64,000 nt of DNA from positions 119,138 through 183,137 of the forward strand of contig NZ_JAUCDY010000006.1 in assembly GCF_030362935.1 (NCBI RefSeq), in the 5' to 3' direction. Below, one piece after another: positions 1 to 7,624 of the stretch. The notes below the pieces were generated by a model. The model was not told the DNA's origin. It saw only the letters and a program-made list of their open reading frames with translations, and made no database searches. The translations under genes were made by a program, and so were the position numbers. Positions within the stretch are counted from its first letter, which is position 1. Each line of letters starts with the position of its first letter. Origin of the DNA: Thiopseudomonas acetoxidans. Its GTDB lineage: Bacteria; Pseudomonadota; Gammaproteobacteria; Pseudomonadales; Pseudomonadaceae.

Positions 1-768
1 GAAGCGCAATATCCCACCCAGATTAACCCATTCACGCATAAGAAAACCGTAGCCGTAGAAGTGCAGGATCTGCATTTTTCCTACCGACAGGAGCCAATTC
101 TTAATGGCCTGAGCTTCTCAGTAGCACCGGGTGAGAAAGTCGCCATTGTAGGTGTGAGTGGGGGTGGAAAAAGTACCTTAGTGCAACTGTTGTTGGGTCT
201 TTATCGCCCCAGTCGAGGTACGATTTTTTATGATAACGTGCCCATTGAGCAGGTTGGTATACAGACTGTGCGCGAGCATGTGGCAGTGGTACTACAGAAT
301 CCAGCGTTGTTTAACGATAGTGTGCGAGAAAACGTGCTGCTAGGTCGTACGGGTGATGATGAGGCCTGTTGGCAGGCGCTAGCAGTGGCGCAGCTGGATG
401 AGTTTGTCAGGCAACTGCCAAACGGTTTAGACACCATTATTGGTCGTGCAGGTGTGCGTCTGTCGGGCGGACAGAAACAGCGTTTAGCTATCGCGCGTAT
501 GGTGTTAGCTGATCCCTGTGTGGTGATTCTGGATGAGGCTACTTCCGCTCTGGATAGCCAGACCGAGCAGGGCGTGCATCAGGCATTACAAAGCTTTTTG
601 GCTGGGCGTACGACGCTTATAATTGCGCACCGTTTAAGTGCTGTACGACAGGCCGATAGGATATTAGTGCTTTCTGAGGGGCGCGTTGTTGAGCAGGGCG
701 ATCACCAAGCTTTGTTGGCGCAAGGGGGCGTTTATGCTGAACTCTACGGCCGTCTACAAGCTAAATAA
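1..768 (+). CDS. ABC exporter, ATP-binding domain (3' part of gene, 5' end outside window)
   Basis: The reading frame is open from the first base, so this is the C-terminal part of a longer protein, most likely a membrane-fused ABC half-transporter. Visible are a Walker A (GVSGGGKST), a Q-loop (VLQNPALFND), the ABC signature (LSGGQKQR), Walker B with the D-loop (CVVILDEATSALD) and the H-loop (IIAHRLS), all intact. The order and wording match export-type ABC proteins (MsbA/MdlB-like), in which the nucleotide-binding domain follows six membrane helices. The internal GTG at 61 lies inside the domain and is not a credible start. The substrate cannot be told from this part. The protein ends about 20 bases before the tRNA promoter. 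Confidence 0.9.
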   Translation, partial: EAQYPTQINPFTHKKTVAVEVQDLHFSYRQEPILNGLSFSVAPGEKVAIVGVSGGGKSTLVQLLLGLYRPSRGTIFYDNVPIEQVGIQTVREHVAVVLQNPALFNDSVRENVLLGRTGDDEACWQALAVAQLDEFVRQLPNGLDTIIGRAGVRLSGGQKQRLAIARMVLADPCVVILDEATSALDSQTEQGVHQALQSFLAGRTTLIIAHRLSAVRQADRILVLSEGRVVEQGDHQALLAQGGVYAELYGRLQAK

Positions 769-788
769 TCTTTATTGTTAAGAAAGGT

Positions 789-817
789 TTGACAATAAAG
801 TCGGACTTGCTTATCAT
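789..817 (+). promoter_or_regulatory. Sigma-70 promoter for the tRNA-Ala/tRNA-Glu pair
   Basis: A perfect -35 TTGACA (789-794) is followed after 17 bases by TATCAT (812-817), five of six to the -10 consensus. A GC-rich stretch (GCGCCCC) follows at once, like the discriminators of stringently controlled stable RNA promoters. tRNA-Ala starts about 20 bases downstream of the -10. Confidence 0.8.
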
Positions 818-836
818 GCGCCCCGTCCAATGAGTT

Positions 837-912
<76 letters not shown>

Positions 913-961
913 ATTCAAACTAGCCTATTGATGTGTTTAGTCAGTAGGAGTCAAGGGTTAC

Positions 962-1037
962 GTCCCCTTCGTCTAGTGGCCTAGGACACCGCCCTTTCAC
1001 GGCGGTAACAGGGGTTCGAGTCCCCTAGGGGACGCCA
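962..1037 (+). tRNA. tRNA-Glu (anticodon TTC)
   Basis: A 76-base cloverleaf with acceptor GTCCCCT pairing to AGGGGAC, anticodon stem CCGCC/GGCGG around the loop CTTTCAC (anticodon TTC), the T arm GGTTCGAGTCC and an encoded CCA. It is co-transcribed with the preceding tRNA-Ala and followed by a strong terminator. Confidence 0.97.
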
Positions 1038-1070
1038 CTATTCTTTTAGCATTAAAAGAAAGTAAATAAA

Positions 1071-1103
1071 AAGCCTGCGCTTTACTAAAAGCGCAGGCTT
1101 TTT
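1071..1103 (+). terminator. Rho-independent terminator of the tRNA operon, shared with ycgR
   Basis: AAGCCTGCGCTTT and AAAGCGCAGGCTT form a long GC-containing stem around a short loop, followed by a run of T. A-rich sequence on the other side lets it also stop minus-strand transcripts leaving the PilZ gene, which ends at 1123. Confidence 0.85.
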
Positions 1104-1122
1104 TGTTTCTGTCTTTTCAGGT

Positions 1123-1869
1123 TTAAAACAACTCGCCGCCTTCATCGCGACGCGCTTCACGCTGTAGCTGGTATACATAGCGTTCAATGTTGCGCTGAGT
1201 AACGCCATCAACCTGATGAAAGCGCAGGCCAACTTTGGTAATGTCCTTCTCTTCTATTACTTGTACATGGCGTGCTTCAACGCTGAGAGTCAATGAGCCA
1301 TGCGGCATAATTAGGCTAGAGCTCTCGTAAAGCTGGCCGGCTTTCAAGTGGGTGTTGGCAGAGTCTATATGCACCTTACAGCCTGTAGCGGAGATATCCA
1401 GTAAGCGCCCGCTAACTGGGGTAGCCAAGGCGTTGCCAGCGAGGGTAATGCTGGCGGGCTGGTCAGGGATTACATTGGCGCGAAATGTTCCTCGGCGCTG
1501 ATGGTGGCGCATTTCTTCGGGAAACTTAAACCATAAGCATGGATGGCCGTTGATGGTGGCGGCTATGCCTGTTTGGTGATGCGACCAGTTGATACGCACG
1601 CCATCTATATGAGCTTCAACATGAAACTCCTCGCCGTTTTGCAGGAAGCGTAGCGCGGTGTTCGGCACAAATTCATCAAGCGCTAATGAAGCGTTTTCGC
1701 GGTCAACAGCAACGATATAGCTAAGATAGCGTTGTTCACGACCAGGGAACCGGATTTTTAAAGGCAGGTTGTTATTCAGGAGGGTGCGTAAGTTACCGTT
1801 AATTTCTGCTGGAGTTGTTAATATTTTAGGTGGTTGCGGGCCGCTACCTTCATCAAACAATGTAGACAC
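1123..1869 (-). CDS. ycgR: Flagellar brake protein, YcgR-PilZ type c-di-GMP receptor
   Basis: 248 residues. The N-terminal half resembles the YcgR domain (about 15-110). The C-terminal half is a PilZ domain with the c-di-GMP-binding arginines in RRGTFR (about residue 125) and the second motif LDISATGCK (D/N-x-S-x-x-G) some 30 residues later. In the family, c-di-GMP-loaded YcgR acts on the flagellar motor to slow swimming. The start is GTG at 1869. It is the last gene of a minus-strand set flgA-flgM-flgN-ycgR, 41 bases after flgN, an order known from Pseudomonas. Confidence 0.9.
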   Translation of the reverse strand: MSTLFDEGSGPQPPKILTTPAEINGNLRTLLNNNLPLKIRFPGREQRYLSYIVAVDRENASLALDEFVPNTALRFLQNGEEFHVEAHIDGVRINWSHHQTGIAATINGHPCLWFKFPEEMRHHQRRGTFRANVIPDQPASITLAGNALATPVSGRLLDISATGCKVHIDSANTHLKAGQLYESSSLIMPHGSLTLSVEARHVQVIEEKDITKVGLRFHQVDGVTQRNIERYVYQLQREARRDEGGELF

Positions 1870-1910
1870 GAACTAATAACCCTAATGGTGTATAAAAAAT
1901 AACCGTCTAA

Positions 1911-2378
1911 CTAGGCGCTGGTAAAAGTGCGCCGAGTATTTTTGTAGGCGGTGCTGCCGGATTTGTCATACAGCGAAGGCTCGTTGCTACCGCGAATAAT
2001 GTTAAGCGCCGAGCCAACACTGATTTGGTTGGCACGTATTAACCGGCCGTTGCGCAAATTGGCCGTTTGACACTGTTCGATCAGGTCATTGAGCGTGTTG
2101 TGTTGCTGTAACAGTTTAGCAGAGTGTGGGGAGTTTTGAGCAAATTGTTGGAAACCGTTCATGTCTGCTGTCAGACCATTACGTTGTAACAGGTTGCTGC
2201 GCTCTTTGGCGTTTTGGTTGAGGCTTACCAGTAACGGCTGTTTACTATCAAGCAGTGCTTGCAGCTGTTCGAGTTTGCGTTCGTTTAGCGCAGAAAACTC
2301 CTGCTCCAGAATCGCGAGGAGTTCTGTGCAGGAGTGTATATCAGTGTTTAGCAGTTCTAATATTCTAGTGTCTGGCAT
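1911..2378 (-). CDS. flgN: Flagellar export chaperone FlgN
   Basis: 155 residues, largely helical, with heptad-like leucines (ELLAILEQEFSALNERKLEQ) and the family's conserved C-terminal stretch around NGRLIRANQ. FlgN holds the hook-filament junction proteins FlgK and FlgL in the cytoplasm before export through the flagellar type III apparatus. It lies 13 bases downstream of flgM and is probably translated from the same message. No strong Shine-Dalgarno is visible before the ATG, so coupling to flgM is likely. Identification rests on size, helical character and position. Confidence 0.88.
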   Translation of the reverse strand: MPDTRILELLNTDIHSCTELLAILEQEFSALNERKLEQLQALLDSKQPLLVSLNQNAKERSNLLQRNGLTADMNGFQQFAQNSPHSAKLLQQHNTLNDLIEQCQTANLRNGRLIRANQISVGSALNIIRGSNEPSLYDKSGSTAYKNTRRTFTSA

Positions 2379-2391
2379 GGCTTATAAAAAG

Positions 2392-2715
2392 TTATAGTAG
2401 TGCTTCGAAAGCAAGAATTTTATTGGCTGTAGCGGCACTATCGACTTTATAGCTGCCATCGTCAATAGTCTGCTTAAGCGCTTGCACTTTGTCGTGATTT
2501 ATATCAGGCACGTGCTTGAGTTTGTCGTTGATGGATTGTAACTCAAGCGCGCTTTGGCTTAGTTTTACAGACTCGCCAAGATTTTTAGCTGGCGCTGAGG
2601 AGTCCGCCTGAGCTGCGTTGGGTGCTGAGTTGTCGCTCAAGCCCGCTTTAGCGGGCGGAGCGTTGTTCTTAGTAAGATTTTGCGTGCTGTTTGCACGATT
2701 AAATTCGATAGCCAT
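2392..2715 (-). CDS. flgM: Anti-sigma-28 factor FlgM
   Basis: 107 residues. The N-terminal half is low in complexity (Ala, Ser, Asn, Pro), as in the unstructured part of FlgM. The C-terminal half contains the sigma-binding helices (ESVKLSQSALELQ, then DKVQALKQTIDDGSYKVD). FlgM binds FliA until the hook is finished and is then exported, releasing late flagellar genes. GAGG lies just ahead of the ATG. A near-consensus FliA promoter about 40-65 bases upstream gives the expected autoregulatory loop. Confidence 0.95.
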   Translation of the reverse strand: MAIEFNRANSTQNLTKNNAPPAKAGLSDNSAPNAAQADSSAPAKNLGESVKLSQSALELQSINDKLKHVPDINHDKVQALKQTIDDGSYKVDSAATANKILAFEALL

Positions 2716-2755
2716 GATAAACCTCTAACTGCTGAGTATTAGAACACTAGTTTAA

Positions 2756-2782
2756 CTATCGGCGGCATCAGAATAAACTTTA
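2756..2782 (-). promoter_or_regulatory. FliA (sigma-28) promoter upstream of flgM
   Basis: Read on the minus strand, the sequence is TAAAGTTT, 11 bases, GCCGATAG. The enterobacterial/pseudomonad FliA consensus is TAAAGTTT-N11-GCCGATAA, so only the last base differs. It should drive flgM-flgN-(ycgR). Confidence 0.9.
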
Positions 2783-2881
2783 GAGCAATGCATGAAAAAG
2801 GCTTTTCAGCCGTAAGCGATGGTGTCGAGACTATGATTGATTTTGGTTTACAGGTGCAGAGTATAGCGGTTTTAATGCAGA

Positions 2882-3637
2882 TTACATAGCGACTTCTACT
2901 TGGCCGGGAGCGACCACCCGTGCATGAATGACGCGTTGTGAGCGGGTGTTGAGTACCCGTATTTGTTCGCCTATAGCGCCATCAGACAGGGCTTCGCCTG
3001 GCATGCGCACGCGTACTCTGCCACTCATTGCGGAAATAATAACCTGGTCACCACGTTTTACGGCTGCAGGCTGACGTAGCTGGTTGGGTGAAATGACTTG
3101 ATCATGCTGTAGAGCACGGGTGGTTAAACTGCCAATAACGCTATCCAGGCTGAGTAAATAACCTTGCTTAAGATTGCCGACATCACGCTCAGCCAAGGAG
3201 ATGTCATTGGTCTGAATAATGCTGTTACGTTTTATGGGGCGGGTCGCTACCACCACGTCACGGTACAGGTTGACTTGTGCCGGTACAAAAATTGACCAGG
3301 GTGCGCTGCCCTCGCAACGAATGCGTAGGGTAACTCTACCGACCGGTTGCTGCGGGTTTTCTAATGAAGCACTGAGTGGTTGATCGCAGGCGGCCATCCG
3401 TAGACGATTGTCTAAACGGCCAATGCTTACCTCGTAACGTGCTTTTATATCGCTATTGCTTAAATAATTTTTGGTTTCTTGTTCAAGAAAGGATTGGGCG
3501 GTGTCGATAATCTGATCAATGCTCGTGCCGGCCGCAGCAAAATTGGTTAAAAATAGGCTAAAGCAGAACAAAAAAAACTTGCTTGGCAGGTTTCGTTCGG
3601 CCATTGTGTGTCGGGATAATGTCATTTGGATGTTCAT
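2882..3637 (-). CDS. flgA: Flagellar P-ring assembly chaperone FlgA
   Basis: 251 residues with a signal peptide (hydrophobic FFLFCFSLFL ending at NFAAA, about residue 37) and a C-terminal SAF domain (about 115-180, VVVATRPIKRNSIIQTNDI) followed by the FlgA C-terminal beta domain. FlgA assists FlgI polymerisation into the P ring in the periplasm. Several in-frame ATGs (3637, 3625, 3604) lack a clear ribosome site. The longest is given, but the ATG at 3604 would give a more typical signal peptide. It is divergent from cheV. Confidence 0.92.
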   Translation of the reverse strand: MNIQMTLSRHTMAERNLPSKFFLFCFSLFLTNFAAAGTSIDQIIDTAQSFLEQETKNYLSNSDIKARYEVSIGRLDNRLRMAACDQPLSASLENPQQPVGRVTLRIRCEGSAPWSIFVPAQVNLYRDVVVATRPIKRNSIIQTNDISLAERDVGNLKQGYLLSLDSVIGSLTTRALQHDQVISPNQLRQPAAVKRGDQVIISAMSGRVRVRMPGEALSDGAIGEQIRVLNTRSQRVIHARVVAPGQVEVAM

Positions 3638-3713
3638 AAGAATTATTAAAGCAAAAAACAGACCGGCTGGCGAGAAAGAAACCGGGGTCTGAGCTGTTAT
3701 TTTGGAGTTTGCA

Positions 3714-4640
3714 ATGGCTGGTGTTTTAGACTCAGTAAACCAAAGAACCCAATTGGTGGGACAAAACAGATTAGAGTTGTTGCTGTTCAGGCTATCAGGT
3801 TCTCAGCTGTATGGTGTGAATGTGTTTAAAGTGCGCGAGGTTTTGCAATGTCCTAGCTTAACCATTATACCGCATTCAAATCCTATGGTGCGTGGCGTGG
3901 CTACGGTTCGTGGCAACACGGTTCCAGTGATTGATTTAGCCTTGGCAACAGGTAAGCATGAGAAAACAAAGCTGGAAGACAGTTTTGTCATCGTCACTGA
4001 ATACAACACGAAAACGCAGGGCTTTTTGGTCTGTGCGGTTGAGCGCATTGTTAACCTAAACTGGGAGGAAATTCTTCCGCCACCTGCAGGTACTGGTCGT
4101 GAGCATTATTTAACTGCAGTGACTCATGTTGAGGGTGAGTTGGTTGAAATTCTTGATGTCGAGAAGATTTTGGCCGAGGTTGTGCCGGGCAAAGAGGATA
4201 TTTCAGAGGGCGTGCTTAATGATGATATTCGTAGTCAAGCAGCGAGTAAAAAAATCCTCATCGTTGATGACTCCCTAGTAGCGCGCAAACAGCTGATGCG
4301 CGTGCTGCAAGATGTAGGAGTGCAAATCATTGCGTTAAGTGATGGGCGTGCTGCTTTGAATTACTTAACTGATATGATGGAAGAGGGGCTTAATCCAGCA
4401 CAAGAGTTGCTGATGTTGATCTCGGATATTGAGATGCCAGTTATGGATGGTTATACCTTAACCTCCGAAATTCGTAACAATCCCAGGCTGAAAGATTTAT
4501 ATGTGTTACTGCATACTTCGCTTTCTGGTGTGTTTAATCAGGCGATGGTGGAGAAAGTAGGAGCAGATGATTTTTTGCCAAAGTTTAAGCCGGACGGATT
4601 GGCTGATAGCGTTATAAAGCGTCTTAAACAAAAAGGTTAG
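3714..4640 (+). CDS. cheV: Chemotaxis coupling/response-regulator protein CheV
   Basis: 308 residues. An N-terminal CheW-like domain (about 18-155; LELLLFRLSGSQLYGVNVFKVREV) is fused to a receiver domain (about 180-305) with the acidic pair in ILIVDDS, phospho-acceptor Asp in LISDIEMPVMDG, and the later T/S and K positions. CheV couples receptors to CheA and adapts by being phosphorylated. The start at 3714 is preferred over the upstream TTG because GGAG lies six bases before it. cheR follows on the same strand, as in other pseudomonads. Confidence 0.94.
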   Translation: MAGVLDSVNQRTQLVGQNRLELLLFRLSGSQLYGVNVFKVREVLQCPSLTIIPHSNPMVRGVATVRGNTVPVIDLALATGKHEKTKLEDSFVIVTEYNTKTQGFLVCAVERIVNLNWEEILPPPAGTGREHYLTAVTHVEGELVEILDVEKILAEVVPGKEDISEGVLNDDIRSQAASKKILIVDDSLVARKQLMRVLQDVGVQIIALSDGRAALNYLTDMMEEGLNPAQELLMLISDIEMPVMDGYTLTSEIRNNPRLKDLYVLLHTSLSGVFNQAMVEKVGADDFLPKFKPDGLADSVIKRLKQKG

Positions 4641-4766
4641 GGTTTTTGGGTGCTTGGTTTGTTGCCGGGCTGTTCTTAAATAAGCGCAGACACCTTATAT
4701 TCGAGCACCTAGAGTAATACTGGGCTATAATTGAACAATTGATTTTGATAGTAAGGCGTTATTATA

Positions 4767-5597
4767 GTGTCACTCACACTCTCAGACTTTCATCTATTTC
4801 GGGACTACTTGGAAAAGCAGTCCGGGATTTTGCTCGGTGACAATAAGCAGTATTTGGTCAGTAGTCGTCTGAAAAAAATACTCGAACAAGAGCGCATTCA
4901 ATCGTTAAGTGAGCTTGTACGCCGCATGCAGGCCAACCCACGTGGAGCGCTGCATACTCAGGTAATTGATGCCATGACGACCAACGAAACACTTTGGTTT
5001 CGTGATACCTACCCCTATGAAGTAATGAAAAACAGGGTTTTACCTGAACTGGTTGCAAAGTATCCTAATCAACGCTTAAGAATTTGGTCAGCGGCTTGCT
5101 CTTCGGGTCAAGAACCTTACTCCTTGGCTATGATTTTAGATGAATATGAGCGCACGGCTTTTGGTCAGTTGCGTGCCGGTGTGCAAATTATAGCCACTGA
5201 GCTGTCCAGCACTATGCTGGAGGCGAGCAAGCAGGGCGAATACGATGCCTTAGCTATTGCGCGCGGGTTGTCACCTGAAAGGCTGCAGCGTTATTTTGAT
5301 AAGGTGGGCACAGGTGGCCGTTGGAAAATAAAAGATTTCATTAAACAGAAAGTCGAGTTTCGGCAAATTAACCTGTTAGAAAGCTATTCCGCGCTGGGTA
5401 AGTTTGATGTGGTTTTTTGTCGTAACGTATTAATTTATTTTTCTGCAGAAGTCAAAAAGGATATCTTGCGTCGTATTCATGCAACATTAAAGCCTGGCGG
5501 CTATTTGTTTTTAGGTGCCTCAGAAGCTTTAAACGGTTTGCCCGAGTTGTATACGATGGTGCAGTGTAATCCGGGAATTATTTATCAAGCCAAATAG
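4767..5597 (+). CDS. cheR: Chemotaxis protein methyltransferase CheR
   Basis: 276 residues, the usual length for CheR. The N-terminal helical domain is followed by the SAM-binding methyltransferase domain with the motif WSAACSSGQEPYSLAM (about 105-120) and FCRNVLIYF (about 213). It methylates glutamates of chemoreceptors for adaptation. The start is GTG at 4767, with AAGG about nine bases upstream. In several Pseudomonas genomes the flgB operon follows cheR; here a MITE inserted at the stop codon and then pdxB follow instead. Confidence 0.95.
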   Translation: MSLTLSDFHLFRDYLEKQSGILLGDNKQYLVSSRLKKILEQERIQSLSELVRRMQANPRGALHTQVIDAMTTNETLWFRDTYPYEVMKNRVLPELVAKYPNQRLRIWSAACSSGQEPYSLAMILDEYERTAFGQLRAGVQIIATELSSTMLEASKQGEYDALAIARGLSPERLQRYFDKVGTGGRWKIKDFIKQKVEFRQINLLESYSALGKFDVVFCRNVLIYFSAEVKKDILRRIHATLKPGGYLFLGASEALNGLPELYTMVQCNPGIIYQAK

Positions 5598-5601
5598 TTA
5601 G

Positions 5602-5740
5602 GGAGCCTCTGAATAACGTTACCGAGGACGCTAACACAAGGCAAAAACGTACGAAAAAGCGCAGTTTACATGTGTAAATGAGCATTTTGAGTACGTTTTT
5701 AACGCAATGGTAGCTACGCAGGTAGTTATTCAGAGGCTTC
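5602..5740. mobile_element. MITE, 139 bp, IS5-group-like ends (short copy)
   Basis: The ends are imperfect inverted repeats, GGAGCCTCTGAATAAC at the left and, read in reverse, GAAGCCTCTGAATAAC at the right. TTAG directly flanks both sides (5598-5601 and 5741-5744), a 4-bp target duplication of YTAR form as made by IS5-group transposases. The interior has no reading frame and is itself foldable (AAAACGTAC to GTACGTTTT; GTTTACA to TGTAAA). A longer copy lies at 22909-23162. The insertion is one base after the cheR stop codon, within its 3' untranslated region. Confidence 0.85.
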
Positions 5741-5782
5741 TTAGCTTATTTAAGGAGCGTTTTTATAACGCCTAGAACAGTC

Positions 5783-5820
5783 AAAAAAGCCACGCTTGCA
5801 CACATGCGCGTGGCTTTTTT
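5783..5820 (+). terminator. Rho-independent terminator downstream of cheR/MITE
   Basis: AAAAAAGCCACGC and GCGTGGCTTTTTT form a 13-bp stem around a 12-base loop, ending in a T run. It lies between the MITE and pdxB. It is symmetric in A/T runs and could work in both directions, but there is no minus-strand gene to use it. Confidence 0.85.
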
Positions 5821-5853
5821 ATTGTGTTCGCTAAAGGTAGTGGGGTGAACGGT

Positions 5854-6993
5854 ATGCAAATAGTTATAGATGAGAATATTCCAGAAGCACAGGTGTTTGC
5901 TCAGTTTGGTCGGGTAATTAAACGTGCAGGTCGTGCCATCAGTGCCGCCGATGTGCGTGCAGCAGATGCGTTGATCGTGCGCTCTATCACTCAGGTTAAT
6001 CCGCAACTACTGCAAGGCAGTGCGGTTAAGTTTGTTGGTACCTGCACCATTGGTACGGACCATCTAGATTTGGACTACTTGAGCAGTCAAAAAATAGCTT
6101 GGGCTAACGCGCCGGGCTGTAATGCTCAAGCCGTAGTGGAATACGTGTTGGCAGTTTTGCAGGTGTTAGCGCAACGCACTGGGGCGAAACTTGCCGAGCG
6201 TGTTTTCGGTATCGTGGGTGCGGGGCAGGTCGGACAACGCTTAGCCACTGTGTTACGTCAACTCGGCTATCAGGTAATGCTCTGTGACCCGCCGCGCCAG
6301 CAGCTAGAGACGTCATCGGCACAAGACTATGTTGATTTAGCAACTATTCTGGCGCGGTGTGATGTGATTTCTGTGCACACACCCTTAGAGAGTTCCGGTA
6401 GCTGGCCCACTTACCATATGTTCTCTTCACAGCAATTAGCTGCTTTGCAGCAGGGCGCTTGGTTAATTAATGCAGCTCGGGGTGCGACGATAGATAATCG
6501 GTCATTGCTAACCTGCTTGCAACAGCGTACGGATTTGTCTGTGGTGCTGGATGTGTGGGAACCTGAACCTGTTTTTAATCCTGAGTTGGCGGCGTTATGC
6601 CAGTTGGCGACACCGCACATTGCTGGGTATAGCTTGGATGGCAAAATTCGCGGTACGCAGATGGTGTTTAATGCGTTTTGCCAGCACTTCGATGTGTCGC
6701 CTAGTGCCACGATAGAATATCCAGAACCTTTGCTGCAAACTGTTCAGTTGAACCCAACGGCCAGTGCGGAAAACCTGTTAAGCCTGCTAACAACAGTGTT
6801 GTACGATCCTAGAACCGATGATGCGGCAATGCGGATGTTGTTTAGGTTGTCGCCTGAGCAGCGTGGGGCAGGTTTTGACCTTTTGAGGAAAAACTATCCA
6901 ATACGGCGTGAGCTGGCAACATTAAAGATCGCGGGGGAGGGCTACACCGCGCAACAACAGCTTGTGTTTCAGGCGTTACAGCTGAGTCGGTAA
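5854..6993 (+). CDS. pdxB: Erythronate-4-phosphate dehydrogenase
   Basis: 379 residues. It oxidises 4-phosphoerythronate in the DXP-independent branch of pyridoxal 5'-phosphate synthesis in the cytoplasm. It has the D-2-hydroxyacid dehydrogenase layout: an N-terminal catalytic half (MQIVIDENIPEA), a Rossmann NAD site (GIVGAGQVGQRLA, about 118), the catalytic segment NAARGATID, the late DVWEPEP and PHIAGYS motifs, and the PdxB-type C-terminal extension. The ATG at 5854 aligns with the usual MxIxxDEN start; the open frame ten codons further upstream is not needed. Confidence 0.95.
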   Translation: MQIVIDENIPEAQVFAQFGRVIKRAGRAISAADVRAADALIVRSITQVNPQLLQGSAVKFVGTCTIGTDHLDLDYLSSQKIAWANAPGCNAQAVVEYVLAVLQVLAQRTGAKLAERVFGIVGAGQVGQRLATVLRQLGYQVMLCDPPRQQLETSSAQDYVDLATILARCDVISVHTPLESSGSWPTYHMFSSQQLAALQQGAWLINAARGATIDNRSLLTCLQQRTDLSVVLDVWEPEPVFNPELAALCQLATPHIAGYSLDGKIRGTQMVFNAFCQHFDVSPSATIEYPEPLLQTVQLNPTASAENLLSLLTTVLYDPRTDDAAMRMLFRLSPEQRGAGFDLLRKNYPIRRELATLKIAGEGYTAQQQLVFQALQLSR

Positions 6994-7182
6994 CACTGTT
7001 TTGTCGGGCTAATAATTGAATGTGAGCTGGTTCACGGTTTGTTTAAAAATCAAGTTGGTTTAAAAAAACCGCCTACACTTTAAACTGCAATCGGTACTTA
7101 AAGCCGACCTTGCTGTAGCGCGGCCAAGCTGATAAGCACTTGGCGGTTCTGCACATACTTAAATACTAAGGAGAGTGTTTTT

Positions 7183-7482
7183 ATGAGCAAATCAATCTGG
7201 TTTTCATTAATGTTAGCTCTGTCAGTCATGCTTGGCGTTAGTAATGTTGTTCAAGCGCAAGAAACGGCGATGGTTGCGCCTATGACGTCGGTGAATATTA
7301 ACCAAGCCGATGCACAAACGTTATCTCGTGAGTTGCAGGGAATTGGGCCCTCTAAAGCACAAGCAATAGTGGATTATCGTGCGGCTCAAGGTCCATTTAC
7401 ATCGGTGGATGAGCTTTTAGAGGTGAAAGGTATCGGTGTTTCTACGTTGGAGCGTATACGTAATAAGCTAGTGCTTGAGTAG
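7183..7482 (+). CDS. ComEA-like helix-hairpin-helix protein
   Basis: 99 residues with a signal peptide (about 1-25, ending VQAQ) and a helix-hairpin-helix domain (VNINQADAQTLSRELQGIGPSKAQAIVDYR; second hairpin VKGIGVSTLERI). The ComEA family binds double-stranded DNA in the periplasm during natural transformation; short pseudomonad members are of less certain role. AAGGAGAG lies ten bases before the ATG. It is a single gene with its own terminator. Confidence 0.88.
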   Translation: MSKSIWFSLMLALSVMLGVSNVVQAQETAMVAPMTSVNINQADAQTLSRELQGIGPSKAQAIVDYRAAQGPFTSVDELLEVKGIGVSTLERIRNKLVLE

Positions 7483-7506
7483 AAACTCTATTTACTGTTC
7501 GAGATT

Positions 7507-7529
7507 AAGGCAGCCTAGCTGCCTTTTTT
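7507..7529 (+). terminator. Rho-independent terminator of the ComEA-like gene
   Basis: AAGGCAG, five-base loop, CTGCCTTTTTT: a short GC stem followed by T residues, 25 bases after the stop codon. Confidence 0.85.
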
Positions 7530-7624
7530 ATTGGCAAACAATTAAATCGCAAGGGTGCAGTTTTTCATGGCTTAATCTTATAAACTACCCAGATATTACT
7601 ATCGAATTATGCGAGAGAGGAATT

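Noticed and set aside
7475..7624. N-terminal extension of the DUF2066 protein
   Set aside because: It would run through the previous gene's terminator; the ATG at 7625 has a ribosome site and signal peptide.
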